Positions 28,620-36,906 of a stretch of DNA of 64,000 bases are shown one piece after another. Both the position numbers and the translations under genes were made by a program. Numbering within the stretch: position 1 is the first letter of the stretch; each line of letters begins with the position of its first letter. The notes under the pieces are model-generated. The model made no database searches, had not been told where the DNA came from, and saw nothing but the letters and a program-made list of their open reading frames with translations. Source of the DNA: Frankia sp. AgB32 (GTDB lineage: Bacteria > Actinomycetota > Actinomycetes > Frankiales > Frankiaceae); NCBI RefSeq assembly GCF_023243045.1, contig NZ_JALKFX010000027.1, forward strand, positions 1-64,000, read 5' to 3'.

Positions 28620-28985
28620 TTAGGCGAGTGTGGCGAGGTCGAGGGTGGTTTCGTGGCCGTCGGCGAAGCTGACAGTCATGCGGATGGTGCCGCCGATGGC
28701 CGCGAGGTAGGAGTTGAGGGTCGAGAGCAGCAGGTCGTGGGGCTGTTCGATCCGGCTGATCGCTGCCTGGGTGACGCCCAGGCGCCGGGCGAGTTCGACC
28801 TGGGTGAGGGCTGCGGCCTGGCGCAGCGCGGCCAGGCCCATCGCGTGGGTGCGGTCGGCTTCGGCCATGTCCGCTCGGATCTGGGCGACCTCGTCGCCGA
28901 TGTCGGGCCGCTGGGCAAGCTGACGGATGCGGTCGTTGCCGCGGATGAAGGTGACGTCACCGTCGGCGGTGTTGTTGTCGGTCAT
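28620..28985 (-). CDS. HigA-type XRE antitoxin
   Basis: A 121-aa helix-turn-helix protein starting at ATG 28985, overlapping the toxin stop by 4 bp (ATGA). Residues 45-95 hold the XRE domain (AALRQAAALTQVELARRLGVTQ, then AAISRIEQPHDLLLSTLNSYL). The C-terminus IRMTVSFADGHETTLDL is typical of antitoxins paired with RelE/HigB toxins of actinobacteria. It would bind the toxin and repress the operon. The toxin-first order is that of HigBA modules. With the toxin gene broken, the antitoxin may be a free anti-addiction regulator. Confidence 0.88.
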   Translation of the reverse strand: MTDNNTADGDVTFIRGNDRIRQLAQRPDIGDEVAQIRADMAEADRTHAMGLAALRQAAALTQVELARRLGVTQAAISRIEQPHDLLLSTLNSYLAAIGGTIRMTVSFADGHETTLDLATLA

Positions 28986-29416
28986 GGGGTGCCTCCGTGC
29001 TGGCGTAGCCAGGCGTCGACGAGCGCTTCGCCGCGGGTGGCGGCGCTGGCGTAGAACACGTCGCCGATCGTCTTCTTGTCGAAACCGATCAAGGCGAGCA
29101 CGACGTGGTCGTCGGCCGGGAACCAGCAGATGATCCGGACAGCGGCCTCCGGGTCGAACGGGTGCGCGACGCGCCACAGCTCATGGCGGCGAGCTTGCCG
29201 CACTCGCTTGAAGGTCGGGGACTCCTCAGCGGGTCTGGCTGGGAGATCCGTGAGTGCCTACAGGAGCGCGACCGCGAGGGCGAGACGGCGGCCTCCCTGT
29301 TCTTCCGCCCGGGTCAGCCAGCGGTCGAACTCGTCGGTCCAGTCGACGATCACTTCCCGAGTATGATCCCCGCTTAATACAACGTCAAACTCATACCCAA
29401 CCGCGGGCTGCAACAT
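28982..29416 (-). pseudogene. HigB/RelE-type toxin gene interrupted by one amber codon
   Basis: From ATG 29416 one continuous frame of 145 codons runs to the TGA at 28982, broken only by TAG at 29258-29260 (codon 53). The first part gives EVIVDWTDEFDRWLTRAEEQ, the second ALTDLPARPAEESPTFKRVR, RRHELWRVAHPFDPEAAVRI and FDKKTIGDVFYASAATRGEA, together a standard HigB/phage Gp49-like toxin of family length. Related proteins have LLQAL at the break, so a single CAG-to-TAG change is the likely lesion. Translation could restart downstream and give a 73-residue C-terminal piece without the N-terminal strand. It is followed by the intact antitoxin gene with 4-bp overlap. Confidence 0.85.
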
Positions 29417-29727
29417 CGCCGACCTCAGCGGGCGGCGCGTCCGCCTGCATTCAATATCATCTTGCAGCCCCGAGCGTGACGAGTGCGAGTGGCCGCGGCG
29501 AGCCAGTAGGGACGCGCTCCGCTACACAGCGTCCACCCGGTGGCCCTACCAGACGGCCCTGGAACTCCGCGCCCATGAAACGAACCCGTGCAGCGAAAAT
29601 CGCGCATAACAGACAATCGGCACGGTACTGCTATGAGCTTTGGGTAACCGAACGAATCAGTTATCGCTATCAGTGCTGGTCCGCAACATCTCGATCAGCT
29701 ACCTTAAGTAGCTGCACAACTACGGAA
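29417..29727. other. Intergenic region, nothing recognised
   Basis: About 310 bp upstream of the toxin gene. It must hold the promoter of the toxin-antitoxin unit. No other gene or repeat is supported. Confidence 0.4.
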
Positions 29728-29747
29728 GGTGCCCCCAACGGGGTTCG
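29728..29747 (-). repeat. Partial copy of the tRNA-Glu 3' end (candidate attachment-site remnant)
   Basis: GGTGCCCCCAACGGG followed, after one mismatch, by TTCG matches the 3' end of tRNA-Glu at 48094-48113 in 19 of 20 bases and in the same orientation. Beyond this the match breaks. Such a direct repeat of a tRNA 3' end is what integrases leave at the far end of an island; no integrase gene was found. Confidence 0.5.
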
Positions 29748-29904
29748 CAGCAGACCCGTGCAGGACTGACGAGCGTTTCAGCGTCAGGACGGCTTGTCGT
29801 CAAGGGTGATTTTACGCTTCCCGTGCGTGGAAGTGCCAGGTGAGCGCGCCGGGCGGTCGTGGCGGCCACGGGGCAGGGAACTCGGCCGTCCGTGGCACCA
29901 CTGT

Positions 29905-30132
29905 GATCATGGTGTCGGTGTGGGGCTCAGTTTCCTGTTCGGCTTCGGCAATACCTGGGCGTTGGGACTCCATCTGGGGGTGCCGCCGTACGTCGCGCCT
30001 TTGGTCGCCCCCGCGGTCGATTTGCCTGTTGTTGGCCTTTTGCCCGGGATCCGCCAGCTGGCGCTCGGCGGAGCGACTACCCGGCAGCTGCGGCCGGCCT
30101 GGCGTCTGCTCGTGTTCGCTCTCCCGCGAAAG
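29905..30132 (+). pseudogene. Relic of a DUF2637 (Spd-like plasmid spread) membrane protein
   Basis: The reading GLHLGVPPYVAPLVAPAVDL, then VVGLLPGIRQLALGG and QLRPAWRLLVFA matches DUF2637 proteins of actinomycete plasmids and integrative conjugative elements. The N-terminal helix is partial, and the frame diverges after LLVFA, just before an IS end at 30186. Such genes belong to actinomycete conjugative elements, which often integrate in tRNA genes. Confidence 0.6.
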
Positions 30133-30185
30133 CTGTCTGCTTTCCCGGCCTCACCTACGGCATCAGCGTGCCGGCATCCACGTCA

Positions 30186-30830
30186 CGAAGAGCCTGTCTC
30201 GCTCATGACGAGTGCAACGGTCATGTCCCTGATCAGCGGTCTGCCGATGCATCCGGAACCTGGTGACACCACTTTTTCGATCAGGACTGACGAGGGGATC
30301 ACATCATGCCAGGTCCGGAGGCCGGGAGCCCCGTTGCGGGGCCACGAAGAAGGTAACGGGAGGCTCACTGACCGGTCCGAGCCCGGTCGACCGCGGCAAA
30401 GCCGGCTCGAAACTGCACGTGCTCACTGATGCCGCCGGTCTTCCGCTGGTCGTCGGTGTCTCCGGGGCCAACCTCCATGACGGCCACGCGCTGATCCCAC
30501 TGGTCACGGGGATCCCCGCGATCCGTTCCCGACGCGGCCCGCGGCGCCGCAAGCCAGGCAAGTTGCGCGCGGACAAGGCCTACGACAGCGACGACCTGCG
30601 TCGATTCCTGCGCGCCCGCGGGATCACACACCGGATCGCCCACAAGGGCATCGAGTCCAGCGAGAAGCTCGGCCGCCACCGCTGGAAGGTCGAGCGGACG
30701 ATGGCCTGGCTCGGCGGCTACCGGCGTCTCACCATCCGCTGCGAACGCAACGGCCATAACTTCCTCGGGTTCCTCACACTGGCAGCGGCACTGACCTGCT
30801 GGAAGAAGCTGGCCACATGAGACAAGCTCT
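30186..30830 (+). mobile_element. Internally deleted IS5-family element
   Basis: Left end AGAGCCTGTCTC (30186-30197) and right end GAGACAAGCTCT (30819-30830) are inverted repeats with 11 of 12 matches. The span is 645 bp, shorter than a complete element, because the 5' third of the transposase is missing. Adjacent target duplication is not clear. Confidence 0.75.
30371..30820 (+). pseudogene. IS5-family transposase, C-terminal part only
   Basis: From LTGPSPVDRGKAGSKLHVLT the frame is intact and typical: ADKAYDSDDLRRFLRARGI (second catalytic Asp) and RWKVERTMAWLGGYRRLTI (catalytic Glu), ending GFLTLAAALTCWKKL. The N-terminal domain with the first catalytic Asp is deleted; an open frame runs back to 30263, but its residues are not transposase-like. 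Cannot be active alone. Confidence 0.85.
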
Positions 30831-30901
30831 AAGCCGATGAGGCCCTGCCGACACCGGCGGCCCGGCGACAGGAGGTACGTCGAAAAGAAGCCAAGACCCT
30901 T

Positions 30902-31765
30902 TCAGGACGATGCCCCCGGAATGTTGATGGGAAGAACGATACCTTCGTGCACGGAGACGCATGGACAATCCCGTTCAACTGGAAGGTCGGGCAGGGTCTC
31001 CTTAAGCAGCACGCGCAGTCGGTCCGTGTTCTCAGCGAAGATGCGGAAGACCTCTGGCTGCGAAACCGAAGATTCCTGGTCCACGCCCGCATCGAAGTCG
31101 GTGACGAGTGCGACCGTGGTATAACACATGGCGAGTTCACGTGCGAGCGATGCTTCCGGGTAGCCAGTCATGTTGATCACGGAACATCCCGCCGCCGCGT
31201 ACCATCGCGACTCGGCGCGGGTCGAGAAACGTGGCCCCTCGATTACCAGCATCGTTCCGCCGTTCACGATCCCGAGCCCCAACCGGTCGGCGCTCTTCGC
31301 GAGGACCGAGCGTCCGACCGGGCAGTAGGGATCGGCGAACGAGACGTGAACCGCACCGGTCTCAAAATAACTCTGCGAACGTCCGCTGGTGCGATCGATG
31401 AGCTGATCCGGAATGACGAAAGTGCCGGGTGGCTGGTCGGCCAGCAGTGAGCCGACCGCGCAGGGAGCAAGAATTTGCCTTACTCCGAGGGCGCGAAGTG
31501 CCCACATGTTGGCACGGTAGTTGATCGCTGATGGTGGATATTCATGACCGCGCCCGTGGCGAGGTAGAAAAGCGACAAATCTGCCATCGATCTGCGCCAC
31601 CGTGAAAACGTCTGAAGGCTCCCCGTACGGGGTGCTGACTCGAACTTCTTTGGTGTTGTCGAAAAGGCTGTAGAGGCCGGTTCCGCCAATCACTCCCAGT
31701 TCGATTCGGTCATCTTGTGTCGCATGGGGAATGCTTGCCACAAAATCCTCCTTGAATGGTTGCAA
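30902..31765 (-). CDS. mtnP: S-methyl-5'-thioadenosine phosphorylase
   Basis: A 287-aa enzyme that splits MTA with phosphate into adenine and 5-methylthioribose-1-phosphate. It has the purine-nucleoside phosphorylase family-2 marks: VIGGTGLYSL at the N-terminus, PRHGRGHEYPPSAINYRAN (phosphate and ribose contact), LVIEGPRFSTRAES and INMTGYPEASLARELAM with VTDFDAGVD. Last gene of the salvage set, 79 bp after mtnC. Using MtnP makes the Pfs nucleosidase and MtnK kinase unnecessary. Codon use and GC are lower than in core genes of the window. Confidence 0.93.
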   Translation of the reverse strand: MQPFKEDFVASIPHATQDDRIELGVIGGTGLYSLFDNTKEVRVSTPYGEPSDVFTVAQIDGRFVAFLPRHGRGHEYPPSAINYRANMWALRALGVRQILAPCAVGSLLADQPPGTFVIPDQLIDRTSGRSQSYFETGAVHVSFADPYCPVGRSVLAKSADRLGLGIVNGGTMLVIEGPRFSTRAESRWYAAAGCSVINMTGYPEASLARELAMCYTTVALVTDFDAGVDQESSVSQPEVFRIFAENTDRLRVLLKETLPDLPVERDCPCVSVHEGIVLPINIPGASS

Positions 31766-31844
31766 CCCTGCTTCCGAAGAAGTGTGAAAGCTTGGTCCTG
31801 AGTCCTGCTGGAACGTATCGGCCGGCTACATCAAGCCTGAACCT

Positions 31845-32567
31845 CTAGGTGTTCCCGTTCCCGATCGATCCATCGGTATTCGGAACCGGATCCAGGTCAA
31901 CCTCGCCAAAGTCGGTGACTTCCCGATGCTGGCTGGAACCGACGGGTTCGCGAAGGCTTCTTATGACCCAGAAACTGGACCAGCCGGCGGCCTTCGCCGC
32001 GTCAAGCTCCGCTACTACGTCCGAGAGAAAGAAGATCCGTGACGGGGGCAGATCGAGGAACCGTGCAATGAGTTCGTAGGAGTCCCTAGACCTCTTCGGC
32101 CCGGCGTTCCTGATGTCGAAGTGCCTTGTGATGTACCGAGAGAGATCTCCCAATTGAGTATGCTTGAACCACGCCTGCTGGGCGCGGACCGAACCCGAGG
32201 AGTAGATATTCACGGTTAGGCCCTGATCGACCCAGGAAGCCAGGGCAGGCGGAACGTCCCGGTACACGTGCGAACACAGCTCGCCGGCCTCCAGTCCCTT
32301 CTCCCAGATCAGCCCCTGAACGCTCTTGAGAGCAGCTGCCTTCCGGTCTTCACAGATCCATTGCCGCAGCGTCGCACCGAGGCCGCCGGGTGCCGCAGCA
32401 GACGGGCCGGCGGCCGATCGAAGCTCGTCCATGAGATCCGGGTGTTCGGCGCCGCAGCGCTCCAGCCACTCCTCGATCCGTTCGGCCGAATACGGGACGA
32501 ATGTGTCTTGGAAATATTCCAGCGAACTCGTCGTGCCCTCGATGTCGAGAACGACCGCTCCAGTCAT
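31845..32567 (-). CDS. mtnC: Acireductone synthase (enolase-phosphatase E1)
   Basis: A 240-aa HAD-superfamily enzyme that enolises 2,3-diketo-5-methylthiopentyl-1-phosphate and removes its phosphate. Motif I is VLDIEGTTSS, specific for MtnC; motif II is YSSGS; motif III/IV is RIFFLSDVVAELDAAKAAG. Its start overlaps the mtnD stop by 4 bp. Length is that of the family. The single-chain MtnC type replaces the MtnW/MtnX pair. Confidence 0.95.
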   Translation of the reverse strand: MTGAVVLDIEGTTSSLEYFQDTFVPYSAERIEEWLERCGAEHPDLMDELRSAAGPSAAAPGGLGATLRQWICEDRKAAALKSVQGLIWEKGLEAGELCSHVYRDVPPALASWVDQGLTVNIYSSGSVRAQQAWFKHTQLGDLSRYITRHFDIRNAGPKRSRDSYELIARFLDLPPSRIFFLSDVVAELDAAKAAGWSSFWVIRSLREPVGSSQHREVTDFGEVDLDPVPNTDGSIGNGNT

Positions 32568-33133
32568 GCCACAATTTCGTCAAGCGAGAGGATCCGCGAC
32601 GACACCGGATCCCCGCTGAAGTCGCCGACCCAGCCGTCCTCATTCAGGAAGAAACGTATCGCGCAAAACTCTGGATCGCTTCCCATGTCGAACCAATGAC
32701 GGACCCGGGCAGGAATCGACAACAGATCTCCGGCCTCGCAGACGAGGGCGTAGACGTGGTCGCCAAAATGGAGGTAGAAACAGCCTTTTCCTTCGGCGAA
32801 GAAACGCACCTCGGCATCGCGATGTGTATGTTCCTCCAGGAACATCTGGCGAGCCTCAGACACGCGCGACGGACGGTGCGGATCTCCCGCGCCGCGCACC
32901 ATCCGCACCACGTCGACGAATCTGAACCGGTGTTCGTTGATGAGGCGGTCCACCTCGGCACGGTACGCGTCTAGAATTTCTTTACCGTCTGGAGCAAGAC
33001 CTACTGGTCGCTGTACCCTCCAGCGCTCGAAGTGCACATTCTGGGCAGCAAGCTCCAGGCTTATCCGTACCGGATCGCTCGTACTCAGGGCCGCCCTTCC
33101 CCCGCCATCCGGAATGATCTGCATCAAGGTCAT
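32564..33133 (-). CDS. mtnD: Acireductone dioxygenase
   Basis: A 189-aa cupin. Metal ligands are visible as EEHTHRDAEVRF (H102, H104, E108) and RHWFDMG (H146). It oxidises the acireductone to formate and 2-keto-4-methylthiobutyrate when iron-loaded; a nickel-loaded form gives methylthiopropionate and CO. It begins 3 bp after the mtnB stop and overlaps mtnC by 4 bp. The start could also be the second Met (codon 4). Confidence 0.95.
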   Translation of the reverse strand: MTLMQIIPDGGGRAALSTSDPVRISLELAAQNVHFERWRVQRPVGLAPDGKEILDAYRAEVDRLINEHRFRFVDVVRMVRGAGDPHRPSRVSEARQMFLEEHTHRDAEVRFFAEGKGCFYLHFGDHVYALVCEAGDLLSIPARVRHWFDMGSDPEFCAIRFFLNEDGWVGDFSGDPVSSRILSLDEIVA

Positions 33134-33136
33134 GTC

Positions 33137-33802
33137 TCAGCTCATTTCTATTCCGCCTACCGCAACCGTCAATTGATCGAGAAGGTAGAGGCGGCACAGG
33201 ATCTCAAGGCTTTCCAGCTGGATTCGGGCTGAGGCCAGGTCGCTGCCCCAGGCAGTGGCACCGTGGTAGGAGATCAAAAAAATGTTCGGGGAGTGCGACC
33301 GCCCGGGCCCGGCTGCGTAGTAGTCGCGGACGTCGGCTGCGATCCGCGAGACGTCGCGATGGTTCCGGAAGACCGGAAGACTGATCTGGGGGTCGTCCGA
33401 GCCCCCGAAGGCCTTGATGATCTCATAGTTCTCAAAGTCGACGGAACCGAGACCCTGCCGCGCGGCCTGTGCCGAGATGGTCGTCGCGAACGGTGGATGG
33501 GCATGCGCGACAGCTTGGCAATCTGGAAAGGCCTGATACAAAGCGAGATGAATCGCGGTCTCGGCCGAAGGCCGAGGACCTCCGGACGCGGGACGGCCAG
33601 TCTCGATGTCAACCTCGGTGATGTCCTGTGGGGTCAGGTCACCCTTCTCGCGTCCGCTCGCCGTGATGGATATGGCCGCGTCCAGGTCTCCACGTCGGAT
33701 TGACAGATTCCCCGCAGTACCCTCCATCCAGCCGCGTGCGTACAACCGGCGGGCGGTCAGTACTAGATCCCGTCGATCACGATCTGCCGGGTTCGTCGTC
33801 AT
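33137..33802 (-). CDS. mtnB: Methylthioribulose-1-phosphate dehydratase
   Basis: A 221-aa class II aldolase/adducin-fold enzyme. GTAGNLSIRRG and the zinc-binding AHAHPPFATTIS segment are present, and the C-terminal ISYHGATAWGSDL supplies the last metal histidine. It dehydrates methylthioribulose-1-phosphate to the diketo intermediate used by MtnC. Tightly packed with mtnD. Confidence 0.93.
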   Translation of the reverse strand: MTTNPADRDRRDLVLTARRLYARGWMEGTAGNLSIRRGDLDAAISITASGREKGDLTPQDITEVDIETGRPASGGPRPSAETAIHLALYQAFPDCQAVAHAHPPFATTISAQAARQGLGSVDFENYEIIKAFGGSDDPQISLPVFRNHRDVSRIAADVRDYYAAGPGRSHSPNIFLISYHGATAWGSDLASARIQLESLEILCRLYLLDQLTVAVGGIEMS

Positions 33803-33928
33803 TCATTCCACCCTGTTAGTCGGTGGGGGCGGACACGACGTTCCTCCCGGCCACCACAACGCCAGGTTCGATAGTTCATTCCAGCCTCACGATAAAAACC
33901 TCGCACAGCCGGTGTACCCCTGTTGTGT

Positions 33929-34963
33929 TTATCGACCGATGAGCGGGTCGAGCGGCTGATCTGCTACTTCAACGCCGTTGGCGAGAATATTATTCTCGGT
34001 TATGACGGCAGTGACCAGATCGGTCGGAGTGATATCGAAGGCAGGATTGAATACGGTGGTACCTGTCGGCGCGACCTGCATTCCCGCGAAATGTGTCACC
34101 TCGTCCGACCGCCGTTCTTCGATCACGATCTCGCTACCGGTGGCGAGCGCCGCATCGAGGGAGGACTCCGGGCTCGCCACGAGGAACGGCACACCTGCGT
34201 GCCGGGCGGCGGCTGCTAACGCGTACGTGCCAATCTTGTTCGCCACGTCACCGTTCGCGGCAATCCGGTCTGCTCCGACGAGCACACAGTCCACCATCCC
34301 GCGATACAGCGCGGCGGCGCCGGCGGAGTCGACGCATAACCGGTGAGGAATTCCGGCCTCCGCTAGCTCCCAGGCAGTGAGGCGGGCACCTTGCAGGAGC
34401 GGTCTCGTCTCGCCGAGAAGAACCTCGTGCACTCGATCCAGGTCCGCCAGTTCGCGGATGGCGCCCAGCGCGGTGCCCCAGGCCACGGTTGCCAGACGGC
34501 CCGTGTTGCAGTGCGTGAGTATCCGTACCCGGCGTTCCGGGAACAGCCGCATCACGAGCTGGGCAACACGGCGTGAGACCGCCCGATTCGTCTGCTCGTC
34601 CTCGTTCAGCATCCGCAGAGCCTCTGCCAGGACTGCCCGAGGGCCCTCGGACACGCGGTTCAACGCCCGCCTCACCCCCCACTCCAGATTCACCGCGGTG
34701 GGCCTGGCGGCGGTGAGGCGCGCCGCGTCCCTCCGTACCGCGGCCTCGTCGACCACTCCCTCTGTGGTGTTCAGCGCGCTGGAAAGTGCGACTCCCAGCG
34801 CCGCGGCCACACCTATCGCGGGCGCACCGCGGATCGCTAGACTGGAGATGGCCTCGACGAGTTCGTGGACGGATGTCAGTCTGAGTAGGCGCAGCTCACG
34901 GGGGAGTGCCCGCTGGTCGACCGCGACGATGGCACCCTGGTCCCAGGACAGGGAACGTTCCAC
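33929..34963 (-). CDS. mtnA: Methylthioribose-1-phosphate isomerase
   Basis: A 344-aa eIF2B-alpha-like isomerase converting methylthioribose-1-phosphate to methylthioribulose-1-phosphate. GTG 34963 is chosen because AAGGAGA lies six bases upstream; the open frame extends further without homology. Markers are IRGAPAIGVAAALG, RILTHCNTGRLAT (catalytic Cys) and CVLVGADRIAANGDVANKIG (catalytic Asp). It follows the PaiB-like gene after a 123-bp gap, so an internal promoter for the salvage genes is possible. Confidence 0.95.
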   Translation of the reverse strand: MERSLSWDQGAIVAVDQRALPRELRLLRLTSVHELVEAISSLAIRGAPAIGVAAALGVALSSALNTTEGVVDEAAVRRDAARLTAARPTAVNLEWGVRRALNRVSEGPRAVLAEALRMLNEDEQTNRAVSRRVAQLVMRLFPERRVRILTHCNTGRLATVAWGTALGAIRELADLDRVHEVLLGETRPLLQGARLTAWELAEAGIPHRLCVDSAGAAALYRGMVDCVLVGADRIAANGDVANKIGTYALAAAARHAGVPFLVASPESSLDAALATGSEIVIEERRSDEVTHFAGMQVAPTGTTVFNPAFDITPTDLVTAVITENNILANGVEVADQPLDPLIGR

Positions 34964-35086
34964 AGGCTGTCTCCTTCCGCTCACGCCGGCAGGGCATGCG
35001 GCACCGTCGTGGGCGGGCCGGCATGCCGCAGGCCGGCCTTCAACAACCACACGAATCGGTGACTGCCGGGGCTGCGATTCTGCTGA

Positions 35087-35752
35087 TCACGTGCCGGAGG
35101 CGCTGGGCTCCTCCGCCTGGGCGGTCGCCTTCCACTGCCCTGCGTCCAGCCATTCGACCAGGTCGCGATAGTCGTCACCGGAGCTGAAAGGTGTTCTACT
35201 CGCAAAGGCAGAGATCGCCGCCCGGTCGACATCGGACCGATGGCCGCTCGTCTTCTGTGTGATTTTTACCTGATCGATATGGTACCGGAACGTCAGGATG
35301 GCCGGTAGAAGCTTCTGATAATAGCTGAGTGTGTCGCCCATATGCTCGCCATACAGGAGCTTGGGATCTATTTCGCTCGCCGTCGTCAGGAGGGCTTCGA
35401 AAGAATCCTCGCCATCTTCTATCAGCTCGATCCTGCCAGTGAATTTGACCGAGCAGTAGTTCCAGGTCGGTACAGCGGGCTGACGCTCGTAGCAGGTCGG
35501 TGAGACGTAGGTATGGGCGCCGGCCACCAGGCCGAGGGTGGGGTGTGGCCGTGGCCAGGCCCTCGGATGCGGATTGGTTCTGCTGACATGCCCGAGGAGC
35601 GTCAAATCTCCTTCGGTGGCTTTCAGTACAGTGAGCGGGACACGTGAGACTAGATAGTCGTCCTCAACGAAATCGACGAGCTCGCAGAGCGGATACCTCC
35701 GCAGCAAGGCAGCGGCGAGCTCCAGGTCACCTCCTTCGACTTCGACAGTCAT
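35087..35752 (-). CDS. PaiB-like flavin-reductase-fold (FMN-binding split barrel) protein
   Basis: A 221-aa protein resembling PaiB: PLTVLKATEGDLTLLGHVSR, then VSPTCYERQPAVPTWNYCSV and FRYHIDQVKITQKTSGHRSDVD. PaiB proteins have an FMN-binding split-barrel fold and were named as negative regulators, but many sit in biosynthetic clusters and may be enzymes. Its start overlaps the acyl-CoA dehydrogenase stop by 4 bp, so it belongs to the biosynthetic transcript. A flavin oxidoreductase role in the pathway and a heme- or flavin-sensing role are both open. Confidence 0.8.
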   Translation of the reverse strand: MTVEVEGGDLELAAALLRRYPLCELVDFVEDDYLVSRVPLTVLKATEGDLTLLGHVSRTNPHPRAWPRPHPTLGLVAGAHTYVSPTCYERQPAVPTWNYCSVKFTGRIELIEDGEDSFEALLTTASEIDPKLLYGEHMGDTLSYYQKLLPAILTFRYHIDQVKITQKTSGHRSDVDRAAISAFASRTPFSSGDDYRDLVEWLDAGQWKATAQAEEPSASGT

Positions 35753-36906
35753 GAGGCAATCAGCTCACCCAACAGAATCATGAGATAGTTGTTCTCGCCC
35801 TCGTACAGCTGGTTCAATCTCACGTCCCGGTATAGTTTCTCCATCGGAAACTCCTCCATATATCCGTTTCCGCCCATCAGCTGCATGGCTTCCGAGACCA
35901 CCTCAGTCGCCTGCTCGGAACAATAGGTCTTCACCATGATGGCCAGCTTGTCATCCAGACGGTCCGTGTCCTCGGCCTGGAGGAACGCCGTGTAGGCAAA
36001 GGCGCGAACCGCAGCCACGCGAGTCGCCAGACGCGCGAGCCTCACCTGGACAGCCTGGTGCTCGACCAGCGCCCTGCCGTTCTGCACCCGGTTCCGGCAG
36101 TATTCGAAAGCGATGTCGTAAGCCCGTTTGGCCACGCCCGCGCTGGAGATTCCCACTCCCGGCCGGGCGAGCGCGAGGGTCGAGGTGAAGATGTGCGCAC
36201 CCTGGCCAGCCACCCCCACGAGGTGGTCCGCGGGCACGAAAACATCGTCGAAATGTAGTTCTCCCACACGGCTCGTGCGGTGCCCGAGCTTCGCGGGCTC
36301 GGCACCGACGCGAAATCCCTCGCTCGTCGTGTCGACCACCAGGAGGACTGGGCCTTCGCGCGAAGCACAGAGCGTGACGACATACGAGGCGATCGGCCCG
36401 TTGGAGATAAATCGTTTGACGCCGCGCACCACCCAGCCGCTCTCGTCCCTCTCAGCCCAGGTATTCAGGCCAGTACCGGTCCTGGCGGCGCTCAGTACGT
36501 CTGATCCGGACTCTGGTTCAGTACCGGCGACCGCGAAGAAGACCCGGCCGTCCACGTCGTCTCGGATGATTTTTCCGAAGCGTTCCCGCAGACCGTAGTC
36601 ACCGAACTGCAGGATCGGGGTCAGCCCGAGTGTGTTGCCACCGATGATGTCAGTGCATCCGAGGTCGGCATACGCGAGCTCCTCCAAGATGATCCCGACG
36701 GAAACCAGATCGAGCCCATTGCCCCCGTACTCCTTCGGGATCGCAGCCCGGCCGAAGCGTTGGTTTATCTCCCAGGCCGCGGACTCGGGCAGTGCTTGTC
36801 GGCGTGCGTCGCATTCACGTCCCAGCGGTAGCAGGGTGCCGCGCGCATAAGCGCGAACGGAATCACGCAGCTCTGTCTGTGCCTGCGTGAGCGTCAACGT
36901 GGGCAT
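35749..36906 (-). CDS. Acyl-CoA dehydrogenase
   Basis: A 385-aa flavoprotein of family length. FAVAGTEPESGSDVLSAART and RFISNGPIASYVV (flavin and acyl-CoA contacts), QLMGGNGYMEEFPMEKLYRD and LNQLYEGENNYLMI (catalytic Glu in the YEG context) are present. It introduces an alpha,beta-double bond into an acyl-CoA or a carrier-bound acyl group. It overlaps the amidase gene by 13 bp and the PaiB-like gene by 4 bp. With the acyl-CoA ligase of the same operon it probably prepares an unsaturated acyl unit. No electron-transfer flavoprotein genes are adjacent. Confidence 0.92.
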   Translation of the reverse strand: MPTLTLTQAQTELRDSVRAYARGTLLPLGRECDARRQALPESAAWEINQRFGRAAIPKEYGGNGLDLVSVGIILEELAYADLGCTDIIGGNTLGLTPILQFGDYGLRERFGKIIRDDVDGRVFFAVAGTEPESGSDVLSAARTGTGLNTWAERDESGWVVRGVKRFISNGPIASYVVTLCASREGPVLLVVDTTSEGFRVGAEPAKLGHRTSRVGELHFDDVFVPADHLVGVAGQGAHIFTSTLALARPGVGISSAGVAKRAYDIAFEYCRNRVQNGRALVEHQAVQVRLARLATRVAAVRAFAYTAFLQAEDTDRLDDKLAIMVKTYCSEQATEVVSEAMQLMGGNGYMEEFPMEKLYRDVRLNQLYEGENNYLMILLGELIAS

